Shown here piece by piece: positions 1 to 5,967 of a stretch of 11,040 nt of DNA; position 1 is the first letter of the stretch, and each line of letters begins with the position of its first letter. A program made the translations under genes and the position numbers. The stretch is from an uncultured Atopobiaceae bacterium (GTDB taxonomy: Bacteria > Actinomycetota > Coriobacteriia > Coriobacteriales > Atopobiaceae). The stretch lies in assembly GCA_934792625.1 (NCBI GenBank), contig CAKVON010000020.1:1-11040 (forward strand), in the 5' to 3' direction. The notes beneath the pieces were generated by a model that worked only from the letters and a program-made list of their open reading frames with translations, was not told the DNA's origin and ran no database searches.

Positions 1-874
1 AGTTCCACTGGATGACCTTGCCGAGGTACATGGCGTTGGCGGCACCGTGGATGATGTGGCCGTTCTCGAAGGCGGCACCGGTCTTGTGCGCCATGGAGTG
101 GACGATGCCCAGCAGGCCGGACGAGAAGGCGATGCCGGCGATGCACTGGGCCTCGTGCATGTGCTGACGGGCCTCCTTGTCGCCAGCGTAAGACTTGGGC
201 AGCCACTCGACGATCTCACGGATGCCGTGAAGCGCGTTGGCGTCGGTGAACATCGAGGCGAAGGTCGAGACGTAGGCCTCCATGCAGTGGGTCAGGGCGT
301 CCATGCCGGTGTGCGCGCAGAGCTTGGCGGGCATGGTGTAGGTGAGCTCGGGGTCGACGATGGCGACGTCGGGCGTGATGTTGAAGTCGGCCAGCGGGTA
401 CTTGATGCCCTTGGCGTAGTCGGTGATGACGGAGAAAGCGGTGACCTCGGTCGCGGTGCCGGAGGTGGAGGAGATGGCGCAGAAGTGGGCCTTCTGGCGC
501 AGCTCGGGGAAGCTGAACGGCTGGATGATGTTCTCGAACGACTCGTCGGGGTACTCGTAGAAGACCCACATGGCCTTGGCGGCGTCGATGGGCGAGCCAC
601 CGCCGATGGCGATGATCCAGTCGGGCTCGAACTCGCGCATGGCCTCGGCGCCCTTCATGACCGTCTCGATGGACGGGTCGGACTCGACGCCCTCGAACAG
701 CTTGACCTCGAAGCCAGCGTCCTCAAGGTCCTTCTCGACATCCTGCAGGAAGCCGCCGCGACGCATGGAGCCGCCGCCGGAGACGATGATGGCCTTGGAG
801 CCCTTGAGGTTCTTCACCTCGTGGCGGGCGCCCTCGCCAAAGTACAGGTCACGCGGGTTGGTGAAACGTCCCAT
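1..874 (-). CDS. Iron-containing alcohol dehydrogenase, C-terminus cut off by the window edge
   Basis: This gene encodes a group III, metal-dependent alcohol dehydrogenase, a cytoplasmic enzyme that interconverts aldehydes or ketones with alcohols using NAD(P)H. In fermenting anaerobes it usually disposes of reducing equivalents. The ATG at 874 is preceded by AGGAGG with a 5-base gap, which fixes the start. 291 residues are visible; the family is usually about 380-390 long, so roughly 90-100 C-terminal residues lie beyond base 1. The dinucleotide-binding motif IGGGSPIDAAKAM is at residues 90-102. A conserved Ser/Thr-rich stretch (SSTSGTATEVT) is at about 135-145. The iron ligands expected from FucO-type enzymes are present: Asp192 and His196 in MDALTH, His259 in IVHSMAH, and His276 in IIHGAANA. 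The family call is secure. The substrate (ethanol, butanol or a diol) cannot be told. It is transcribed alone behind a structured leader, away from cstA. Confidence 0.95.
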   Translation of the reverse strand, partial: MGRFTNPRDLYFGEGARHEVKNLKGSKAIIVSGGGSMRRGGFLQDVEKDLEDAGFEVKLFEGVESDPSIETVMKGAEAMREFEPDWIIAIGGGSPIDAAKAMWVFYEYPDESFENIIQPFSFPELRQKAHFCAISSTSGTATEVTAFSVITDYAKGIKYPLADFNITPDVAIVDPELTYTMPAKLCAHTGMDALTHCMEAYVSTFASMFTDANALHGIREIVEWLPKSYAGDKEARQHMHEAQCIAGIAFSSGLLGIVHSMAHKTGAAFENGHIIHGAANAMYLGKVIQWN

Positions 875-1120
875 TAGATCCTCCTCTTCGGCCGCGAGGA
901 GCGGCCCTATGACGGAGGGAGCCCTCCTGCCCCCTCCAAAATCCCTCTTGGCGGCACGGGCTTTCTCGGGCAGCACCCGTGACCGGTTGTATTTTTATCC
1001 ACTTTGGGTAGCCGCCTGCATATGATTCGCTTCACCTAATTCATGCGACCGCCTGCGTAAATGACGTTCGATACCCTTTACAGAAGTGAATGACCACGTT
1101 CTAATGGACATTGTCGCCAT
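875..1120 (-). promoter_or_regulatory. Upstream region and structured leader of the alcohol dehydrogenase gene
   Basis: No gene is seen here. The stretch 961-1120 is clearly richer in A and T than its surroundings and probably holds the dehydrogenase promoter. No -35/-10 pair is convincing; a GATAAAAAT stretch (minus strand, about 993-1001) is the best -10-like sequence. Two near-identical 12-base boxes (minus-strand TAYGCAGGCGGY) lie at 1011-1022 and 1048-1059, 37 bases apart, and could bind a regulator. Close to the gene, a 6-bp hairpin (GGCCGC/GCGGCC, 890-906) sits about 5 bases upstream of the AGGAGG box at 880-885. It is therefore part of the untranslated leader. Confidence 0.35.
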
Positions 1121-1121
1121 G

Positions 1122-1157
1122 CGCCGGGCCGCCCCAACCCACGGGGGCGGCCCGGCG
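1122..1157 (-). terminator. Perfect 14-bp GC hairpin behind cstA, probable terminator
   Basis: Arms 1122-1135 and 1144-1157 are perfectly complementary (14 bp, all G/C) around an 8-base loop. There is no T-run on either strand, so this is not a classic intrinsic terminator. Its position downstream of cstA and upstream of the dehydrogenase promoter region suggests a transcription stop or mRNA 3'-end stabiliser. The direction is inferred from gene order. Confidence 0.45.
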
Positions 1158-1176
1158 TCTTGCCGTGACACAGGAC

Positions 1177-1278
1177 GAGAAGGGCCCCGGGGCCGTGACG
1201 GCGACCTCGGGGTCCTTCTCTGTAGGCCGATTGTGTGACCGGCGCTTGGTATGTCGCGAGCCGAGTCGCCGGCTCGCG
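1177..1278 (-). repeat. Two further inverted repeats in the cstA 3' region
   Basis: The first inverted repeat pairs 1177-1188 with 1209-1220 (12 bp, one G-U on RNA), with a nested GCCG/CGGC hairpin and the palindrome GGCCCCGGGGCC in the middle. The second pairs 1255-1263 with 1270-1278 (9 bp, perfect, 6-base loop). With the hairpin at 1122-1157 and a small GGGGC/GCCCC hairpin at 1303-1315 just past the cstA stop, the cstA 3' tail is almost continuously foldable. No reading frame here looks coding. Confidence 0.4.
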
Positions 1279-1322
1279 CGGGTGGTACGGGTGGTGCGGG
1301 CAGGGGCTGGGCCCCGCGAACG

Positions 1323-3209
1323 CTAGGCCTGGGCGGCGGCGGTGTCGGCCGCGGCATCGGCCTCGGCGGCGGCGACGTTGCGACGACCGAGCTCGGTCCA
1401 CTCGGGCTGCTCGTCGGGGATGGAGCCGGCCTGCTTGGTGAAGAACTCCTTGAGGCAGTTGTAGGCGACGACCAGGCCGAGGACCATCAGCAGGACGGCG
1501 AACAGCAGCTGCAGGCCCTTGGTGGCGGCGACCGAGACCAGGGTCGGGTCGGTGGCGCTGGTGGGCATCATGCCGAACAGGCCGTACGTCTGGACCGCGG
1601 CGGCGCAGCCCATGGCGCTCTGGGCCAGCGAGGTGAAGGTGCAGCACAGCAGGAACGCGACGGGCACGTAGAGCATCCAGCCCTTGCGGCCGGTGCACTT
1701 GCAGAAGACCGCGAGCGTGATCATGGTCATGCCGCCGAGGAGCTGGTTGGAGGCACCGAAGAGCGGCCAGATGTTGTTGTAGCCGCCGAAGGTGAGGGCC
1801 AGGCCGGGCACCAGGGTGACGACGGTGGCGAACCAGGGGTTGCCCAGGACCCTCATGACACCGGTCTGCTCGGTGGCGAGGGCGTCGTTGGAGGAGGCGA
1901 AGAACTCCGAGAAGGACGTGCGGGCGATGCGGGCGACGGCGTCGAGCGAGGTCAACGCCAGGGCGGAGACGTTCATGGTCATGAAGACCAGGGCCAGGGT
2001 GTGGTCGACGCCGAAGGCGCCCATGCCCTTGGCGATGCCGGCGGCGAAGATCTGGAACGGGGTGGAGATCACGCCGTTGGCGCCGGCGGCACCGGTGTTG
2101 TTCATCGTGGAGTACATGATGCCGGCGACGACGATGGCGATGATGCCGACGAAGGACTCGAGGACCATGGCGCCGTAGCCGACCTTGACGGCGTCACGCT
2201 CGTCGGACACCTGCTTGGAGGAGGTGCCGGAGGAGACCAAGCTGTGGAAGCCGGACAGCGCGCCGCAGGCGACGGAGACGAACAGGACGGGGAACATGGC
2301 CCTGCCACTCTTGAGCGAGAAGCCCGTGAAGGCGGGGGCGGTGATCTCGGCCTGGCCGTTAGCGCCCAGGACGAAGATGCCGAGCACCGCGCAGACGATC
2401 ATGACGATCATCATGATCGAGGTGAGGTAGTCGCGCGGGGTCTTGAGGACGTCGATGGGCATGGCACCGGCGAAGACCAGGTAGACCATGACGACGGCGA
2501 TCCACTGGTACAGGTTGAGGTACAGCGGGAAGTTCATGCCCACGGCGAACATGAGGGCGACGAGAACGACGCCAGTGAGGAGCTCCTTGGCGCCGGACAG
2601 GTCGAACTTGCGGCAGGCCCAGCCAAACAGCATGGCGACGAAGGTGAACAGGATCGAGATGGTGCCCGCGCAGCCGGCGGCGTAGGACGCGTCGAAGTCG
2701 ATCGCGGCGGTCGGGTTGCCGGCGGCGTCCATCACCGGGGTGAACTTGAAGGTGCCGCAGACCATCGAGGTGAAGGCCGCGATGACGATGATGCAGAACA
2801 GCCAACTGAACAGCAGGAACAGGCGACGGCCGGTCTTGCCGATGTACTTGTCGATAAGCTGCGCCAGCGACTTGCCGTTGTTCTTCATCGAGGCATACAG
2901 GGCACCGAAGTCGTGCACGGCGCCGAAGAAGATACCGCCGACGAGGACCCACAGCACGACGGGGACCCAACCGAAGGCCATGGCCACGATCGTGCCCGTG
3001 ACGGGGCCGGCACCGCAGATCGACGAGAACTGGTGCGAGAAGACGGTAAAGGCAGAGGCGGGCGAGAAGTTCTTGCCGTCCTCCATGCGACGGGCGGGGG
3101 TCAGCGCCTCGGCGTCAACGCCCCAGGTGTTGGCCAGCCAGCGGCCATAGAGCAGGTAGCCGGCGACCAGCACGACCGCGGCAACGAGGATCAGTGTTAC
3201 TCCGTTCAC
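1323..3209 (-). CDS. cstA: CstA-family carbon starvation / pyruvate or peptide transporter
   Basis: This is a polytopic inner-membrane carrier of the CstA family. Characterised members (E. coli CstA, BtsT) take up pyruvate, and CstA has also been linked to peptide use. The 628 residues start at GTG 3209 behind GGAGGG with an 8-base gap. Family hallmarks are HQFSSICGAGPVTG (59-72), GAVHDFGALYASMKNNGKS (96-114), SGFHSLVSSGTSSKQ, VGYGAMVLES and FGASNQLLGG. Nearly the whole chain is hydrophobic helices; the last 30 or so residues form an Ala-rich cytoplasmic-type tail. The length is somewhat below the 701-716 of the E. coli proteins but normal for Gram-positive members. The gene stands alone on its strand. 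Its upstream region carries a leader peptide and terminator (see those entries), so expression is probably controlled by attenuation. The substrate is not determined by sequence; the Ile-rich leader hints at amino-acid or peptide supply. Confidence 0.93.
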   Translation of the reverse strand: MNGVTLILVAAVVLVAGYLLYGRWLANTWGVDAEALTPARRMEDGKNFSPASAFTVFSHQFSSICGAGPVTGTIVAMAFGWVPVVLWVLVGGIFFGAVHDFGALYASMKNNGKSLAQLIDKYIGKTGRRLFLLFSWLFCIIVIAAFTSMVCGTFKFTPVMDAAGNPTAAIDFDASYAAGCAGTISILFTFVAMLFGWACRKFDLSGAKELLTGVVLVALMFAVGMNFPLYLNLYQWIAVVMVYLVFAGAMPIDVLKTPRDYLTSIMMIVMIVCAVLGIFVLGANGQAEITAPAFTGFSLKSGRAMFPVLFVSVACGALSGFHSLVSSGTSSKQVSDERDAVKVGYGAMVLESFVGIIAIVVAGIMYSTMNNTGAAGANGVISTPFQIFAAGIAKGMGAFGVDHTLALVFMTMNVSALALTSLDAVARIARTSFSEFFASSNDALATEQTGVMRVLGNPWFATVVTLVPGLALTFGGYNNIWPLFGASNQLLGGMTMITLAVFCKCTGRKGWMLYVPVAFLLCCTFTSLAQSAMGCAAAVQTYGLFGMMPTSATDPTLVSVAATKGLQLLFAVLLMVLGLVVAYNCLKEFFTKQAGSIPDEQPEWTELGRRNVAAAEADAAADTAAAQA

Positions 3210-3241
3210 GGATTTCTCCCTCCAGGGATCTCAAGCGATAG

Positions 3242-3278
3242 AAAAAGGGGTCGTTGGGCTTATGGCCCGACGACCCCT
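3242..3278 (-). terminator. Intrinsic terminator in the cstA leader (attenuator)
   Basis: On the minus strand a 14-bp stem (arms 3246-3259 and 3265-3278, one pair a G-T, 5-base loop) is followed directly by five T residues (3246-3242). It ends about 32 bases before the cstA GTG. The gene on the other side is on the plus strand and diverges, so no upstream transcription unit on this strand needs this stop. It can only act on the cstA leader transcript, which makes it an attenuator. On the plus strand there is no T-run after the stem. Confidence 0.85.
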
Positions 3279-3285
3279 CGCGAAG

Positions 3286-3307
3286 GCCGCCCGAATCAAC
3301 GGGCGGC
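3286..3307 (-). promoter_or_regulatory. Middle hairpin of the cstA attenuator
   Basis: A perfect 8-bp inverted repeat GCCGCCCG/CGGGCGGC with a 6-base loop lies between the leader ORF and the terminator. Its first transcribed arm (GCCGCCC) could alternatively pair with GGGTGGC at 3321-3315, just after the leader stop codon (7 bp with one G-U). This is a possible switch between alternative folds. The alternative pairing is inference from base complementarity only. Confidence 0.5.
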
Positions 3308-3309
3308 GT

Positions 3310-3360
3310 GTACAGCCACCCGTATCAGATAATGGTCACGCTGATAATGGATAGCTGTAC
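3310..3360 (-). promoter_or_regulatory. Long hairpin enclosing the cstA leader ORF
   Basis: On the transcript, 3360-3349 (codons 3-6 of the leader ORF) pairs with 3321-3310 just after its stop codon: 12 bp with two G-U pairs. Inside this, TATCAG (3346-3341) pairs with CTGATA (3328-3323) around a 12-base loop. A ribosome on the leader ORF would have to open this structure, as in the 1:2 pause hairpin of amino-acid operon attenuators. Confidence 0.6.
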
Positions 3361-3366
3361 GTTCAT
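3325..3366 (-). CDS. Putative Ile/Val/Leu-rich leader peptide of cstA
   Basis: This 13-codon ORF encodes MNVQLSIISVTII and ends in TGA. It starts with ATG at 3366 behind GGGAGAG with a 7-base gap, a plausible ribosome binding site. Of the 12 residues after Met, four are Ile (two Ile-Ile pairs, the last just before the stop), two Val, one Leu and one Thr. Several codons (GTA, CTA, ATT, ATT) are ones a GC-rich genome rarely uses; such codons make ribosome movement sensitive to charged tRNA supply. It lies inside a long hairpin and upstream of an intrinsic terminator, the arrangement of leader-peptide attenuators such as ilv and thr. Amino-acid sensing is inference; translation of so short an ORF cannot be proven from sequence. 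Confidence 0.6.
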   Translation of the reverse strand: MNVQLSIISVTII

Positions 3367-3387
3367 CGCTTGACTCTCCCAACGTCT

Positions 3388-3409
3388 GACGCACCCGGTT
3401 GGATGCGCC
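3388..3409 (-). promoter_or_regulatory. 5'-proximal hairpin of the cstA leader RNA
   Basis: Arms 3409-3401 and 3396-3388 form a 9-bp stem on the transcript (two G-U pairs) with a 4-base AACC loop. It lies between the predicted transcription start and the leader ORF's ribosome binding site. It may protect the 5' end or modulate leader translation; no known riboswitch class is recognised. Confidence 0.4.
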
Positions 3410-3427
3410 TCCCTCTTGACGATGCCT

Positions 3428-3455
3428 AGTTTCGTACTTGTGAAGGAAATGTCAA
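3428..3455 (-). promoter_or_regulatory. Probable cstA leader promoter
   Basis: A perfect TTGACA -35 hexamer (minus strand, 3455-3450) is followed after 16 bases by GAAACT (3433-3428), a poor -10 box with 3 of 6 matches. Transcription would start near 3420, about 55 bases before the leader ORF and 210 before cstA. The weak -10 may indicate activator dependence. An AT-rich imperfect palindrome TTAATTGTTAA (3461-3471) lies directly upstream. Confidence 0.5.
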
Positions 3456-3646
3456 TGCTATTAATTGTTAACCCTTTGTGACGCGGAATCTACCGCTCAC
3501 CGAGTGGGAATGACCTTTCCCGAATAGAACGTGTTTGTTGCGACTCATGTGTGGGTAAGCGGCCTTCTCTACCATGTGCAGAGAAGTACAGCCTATGGAG
3601 AAGTACGGCGTGCAGAGAAGCACATCCGATGGAAGACGGAGGAACC
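3456..3646 (+). promoter_or_regulatory. Upstream region of the TPR-like gene pair
   Basis: This is the divergent gap between the cstA promoter and the first plus-strand gene. No clear plus-strand promoter is found; TTGTGA (3438-3443) with TATTAA (3459-3464) is too closely spaced to be convincing. Its outstanding content is the 17-bp repeat cluster just before the start codon, listed separately. No open frame here looks coding. Confidence 0.3.
3581..3631 (+). repeat. Three 17-bp tandem repeats before the TPR-like gene pair
   Basis: Three units of exactly 17 bases begin with GAGAAGTAC, GAGAAGTAC and GAGAAGCAC at 3581, 3598 and 3615. The outer two are most alike over a longer frame: 3576-3598 and 3610-3632 match at 20 of 23 positions. 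An inverted copy CTTCTCT (3564-3570) precedes them and can pair with AGAGAAG at 3580-3586. The array ends about 15 bases before the chosen GTG start. It could be a regulator-binding array or a leader RNA structure. The same nonamer GAGAAGTAC recurs at 5725-5733, just after the second gene of the pair. Confidence 0.6.
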
Positions 3647-4753
3647 GTGGCGTTCGACGCGCAAGTTGAGGACTGGCAGAGGATGGGGATGCGCCTGGCG
3701 CGGACCCTGGACGCGGGCGACCCGTTCGGGTCAGTACGCGCCGCGGCGAGCTTTGGCCACAGGTACGCCAGCGACCGCGACTCCCTGCCCCAGACCAACT
3801 CCGAGCGGGCGTTTCGCCTGGTGGCACAGGCCACCGAGCTCATCGACTACGAGCTCCCCTTCGCGGAGCCCGCCCGCGCCGACCACATCATCGCCGAGGC
3901 GCGCGGCATGCTCGAGCAGGCACGCACGCTCGACCCGCACTGCCACGACGCCGCGCGCATGATCGCCGCGCAGGACAGGCCGTCGTTCGACGAGTTCTAC
4001 CACTACCTGACCGAGGGCGACGCCGCCGTGCGCGCGGACTGCGAGCGCGCCCGCGACGCCGTCAACCTGCCCGACCCCGAGGCCTGCCGCCTTGCCCGCG
4101 ACCTGGCCTTCCTTCCCTACCTGCGCTGGCTTGCCAACGAGTCCTCGCGCGCGCTGATCTGCGGTCGATACCGCAAGGCGATCGAGCACGCGACCGAGCT
4201 GGCGCGCCTGGACGAGAACGGCATCGCCGACGCGGACCTCACGCTGGCGATCGCATACACCAAGCTGGAGGACCAGGCCGCCCTCGACGAGCTCTCCGCC
4301 AAGGGCGGTGGCCCCATGGGCAACGCCTGGCTGGCCCTGGCCACGCTCGCGATGGCCTACAAGCGCCGCGACATGTCCGCCGCCACGCAGGCCACGAGCC
4401 AGATCATCGCCAAGTGGCCGCACGCCGCCCTCACGCTCGAGCTGCAGGACGAGCTGCCCGACGGGGTCTTCTCGCGAATCGTCGTGGAGCCCGGAAGCGA
4501 GGACGAGCTGATCTTGGCCGTGTCCGAGTTCTCGATCGTGCTGCAGGAGGGCCGCGACTCCAACGAGCGTGGCTCCTTGGGCGGGTGGCTCGCGAGCCTG
4601 CCGATGGTGCGCGCCCAGGCCGAGCTCGATGCCCAGGCCGAGCTTCGCGAGGGTCGTGGTGGCCGCGCCGCCGCACGCGGCAACGGCAAGCCGGGGCGAG
4701 GCGACTCGGGCGCCGCGGGCAACGACGGCCCCACCAAGGGAGGCGAGCGCTGA
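3647..4753 (+). CDS. TPR-like helical repeat protein, first of a paralogous pair
   Basis: This is a soluble, all-helical protein of 368 residues with no signal peptide or membrane segment. Its helix pairs look like tetratricopeptide repeats (for example ADHIIAEARGMLEQARTLDP at 78-97, GRYRKAIEHATELARLDENG at 173-192, and DLTLAIAYTKLEDQAALDEL at 197-216). TPR proteins act as binding scaffolds; no enzymatic motif is seen. The last 35 residues are Gly/Ala/Arg-rich and probably disordered. I chose GTG 3647 because GGAGG lies 4 bases before it, a spacing also used by the GntR-transketolase gene. ATG 3629 (374 residues) is the alternative but falls at the edge of the repeat array. The stop overlaps the next start (TGATG). 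Residues 158-210 align without gaps with 148-200 of the next protein. Specific function is unknown. Confidence 0.75.
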   Translation: MAFDAQVEDWQRMGMRLARTLDAGDPFGSVRAAASFGHRYASDRDSLPQTNSERAFRLVAQATELIDYELPFAEPARADHIIAEARGMLEQARTLDPHCHDAARMIAAQDRPSFDEFYHYLTEGDAAVRADCERARDAVNLPDPEACRLARDLAFLPYLRWLANESSRALICGRYRKAIEHATELARLDENGIADADLTLAIAYTKLEDQAALDELSAKGGGPMGNAWLALATLAMAYKRRDMSAATQATSQIIAKWPHAALTLELQDELPDGVFSRIVVEPGSEDELILAVSEFSIVLQEGRDSNERGSLGGWLASLPMVRAQAELDAQAELREGRGGRAAARGNGKPGRGDSGAAGNDGPTKGGER

Positions 4754-5715
4754 TGCACGCATGGGAGGAACTCGTCGAGCGTTGTGCCGAGAAGCGCTCG
4801 CGCAGCCTGGGCGGCCTTTCGGACGCCGCCTTCCTGGAGCTGGAGACCGCCGTCCGCGCCAATCCCGAGCGCTATGTGGACGACGACGCCGAGGCGGCCT
4901 TCCTGGAGGTCGCCCGCGCGCTGGACAGGGTCACCGAGAGCATGGCCGACGACGACCTGCGCGACGATGACGACTACATGGCCGAGCGGGCCCGCCGCAA
5001 CGCGCGCCTGGCAGACGACTGCCGTCGCGCGCTGGCACTCGACGCCGGCTGCGTCGACGCGCAGGTCCTGCTGGCGCTTGCCACCAAGACCGACGACGCC
5101 ATGGTGGACGCCATCGACGTCGCCATGGCCGGCGGCGGGACCACGGACCCGGACGCCGACGAGCTCGCCCGATGGGACGATCCGTTCGCACGCCCCCGCA
5201 TCCGCGCGACCGAGGTCATGTCCCGCCTGCTGCTGCAGACGGGTCGCATCGGCGCGGCCCGCGACCTGTGCGGACGCCTGGTTGACGCCGACCCCAGCGA
5301 CCCCACCGGGGCCCGATACACCCTCGCGCTGGCCCATGCCCGCATGGAGGACGAGGACGCGCTCGACGCCCTGGACGCCCGCTACGCCCGCCGCGGAAAC
5401 GCGTGGTTCCACCTGGCACGCACCCTGCTGCTGTTCAAGCTCGACCGCGCCGCGAGCGCGGGACGCGCCCTGGACGGCTACTGCTCGCTGTGCGGGGGAG
5501 GCGCCTTCGCCCTGCTGCGCCCCGCCTTCATCGAGGCGTACCTGCCCGACAGGCCCGACTTCGCGCCCCACGGCTTTACCGAGGCGACGCTCGCGGTCCA
5601 CGAGGCCGACCCGCTGATCGTCGACGCGCCCGACTTCGCAAACTGGGCGGGCGCGCGCCCGGGCGTCACCGAGCAGGCCATGGCCTACGCCGAGAGCCAG
5701 GGCCTTGACTGGTAA
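4753..5715 (+). CDS. TPR-like helical repeat protein, second of a paralogous pair
   Basis: This is a 320-residue soluble helical protein, translationally coupled to the previous gene by the TGATG overlap. GGGAGG stands 9 bases before the ATG. The segment PRIRATEVMSRLLLQTGRIG onwards (148-200) aligns without gaps with the first protein. The shared pattern TLALAHARMED-DALDAL and the motif GNAW in both (215-218 here) mark them as paralogues born from a tandem duplication. An acidic stretch DDDLRDDDDYM lies at 66-76. GYCSLCGGG (242-250) has two cysteines three residues apart; a lone CxxC-like pair is not enough to call a metal site. The C-terminal 60 residues have no counterpart in the first protein. 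The two products probably work together, perhaps as a heteromer, but this is inference. The role is unknown. Confidence 0.8.
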   Translation: MHAWEELVERCAEKRSRSLGGLSDAAFLELETAVRANPERYVDDDAEAAFLEVARALDRVTESMADDDLRDDDDYMAERARRNARLADDCRRALALDAGCVDAQVLLALATKTDDAMVDAIDVAMAGGGTTDPDADELARWDDPFARPRIRATEVMSRLLLQTGRIGAARDLCGRLVDADPSDPTGARYTLALAHARMEDEDALDALDARYARRGNAWFHLARTLLLFKLDRAASAGRALDGYCSLCGGGAFALLRPAFIEAYLPDRPDFAPHGFTEATLAVHEADPLIVDAPDFANWAGARPGVTEQAMAYAESQGLDW

Positions 5716-5802
5716 CTCCCTACCGAGAAGTACCGCGAGCCCGCAAACCACCCGCCCGACACATTGCGAACACGGTCGGCGCGACAGCAAGCGGCAACCC
5801 GG

Positions 5803-5808
5803 TATACT
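5803..5808 (+). promoter_or_regulatory. Probable -10 box of the tRNA-Glu promoter
   Basis: TATACT lies 10 bases before the first base of the mature tRNA, in an otherwise GC-rich gap. No good -35 hexamer is seen 16-18 bases upstream (sequence around GGCGCG). The gap 5716-5802 before it contains only the lone GAGAAGTAC motif at 5725 and no gene. Confidence 0.5.
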
Positions 5809-5818
5809 TCCCTGTGCC

Positions 5819-5895
5819 GTCCCCATCGTCTAGCGGCCTAGGACGCCACCCTTTCAAGGTGGATATCACGGGTTCGAATCCCGTTGGGGGCACCA
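5819..5895 (+). tRNA. tRNA-Glu (anticodon UUC)
   Basis: A full cloverleaf is visible: acceptor stem 5819-5825 with 5885-5891 (one G-U), anticodon stem CCACC/GGTGG around CTTTCAA with anticodon TTC at 5853-5855, and the T-arm GGGTTCGAATCCC. The discriminator A is at 5892, and the 3' CCA is encoded (5893-5895). The anticodon reads GAA and GAG. A factor-independent terminator follows closely, so it is a single-gene transcript. Confidence 0.97.
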
Positions 5896-5903
5896 CAAAC
5901 AAC

Positions 5904-5947
5904 AGGCAGGCCATCGGGCTTATTCCCGCTGGCCTGCCTTTTTATTT
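5904..5947 (+). terminator. Intrinsic terminator of tRNA-Glu
   Basis: A perfect 10-bp stem AGGCAGGCCA/TGGCCTGCCT (5904-5913 and 5930-5939) is followed by TTTTTATTT on the plus strand. A small GGG/CCC pairing lies within the loop. It starts 8 bases after the encoded CCA. Confidence 0.92.
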
Positions 5948-5967
5948 CGAGCAATGCACGCCAGGTC

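Noticed and set aside
1251..3332. A 693-codon plus-strand open frame opposite cstA.
   Set aside because: It is a shadow of cstA. Its product is a Gly/Asp/Glu/His-rich non-natural composition, and the minus strand encodes clear CstA motifs throughout.
3435..3441. ACAAGTA in the cstA promoter as a second operator for the GntR-transketolase fusion.
   Set aside because: Only one 7-base half site matches; there is no second half or palindrome. Such a match can occur by chance.
3461..3500. Rex-type redox operator near TTGTTAACCCTTTGTGA.
   Set aside because: No TTGTGA-N6-TCACAA arrangement is present; only single half-like pieces occur.
3576..3632. CRISPR-like array at the 17-bp repeats.
   Set aside because: The units are directly adjacent without spacers and are too short and few for CRISPR.
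4357..5826. A 489-codon minus-strand open frame across the TPR-like pair.
   Set aside because: Composition typical of antisense GC-rich frames. The plus strand has ribosome binding sites, an ATGA-type overlap and paralogous proteins.
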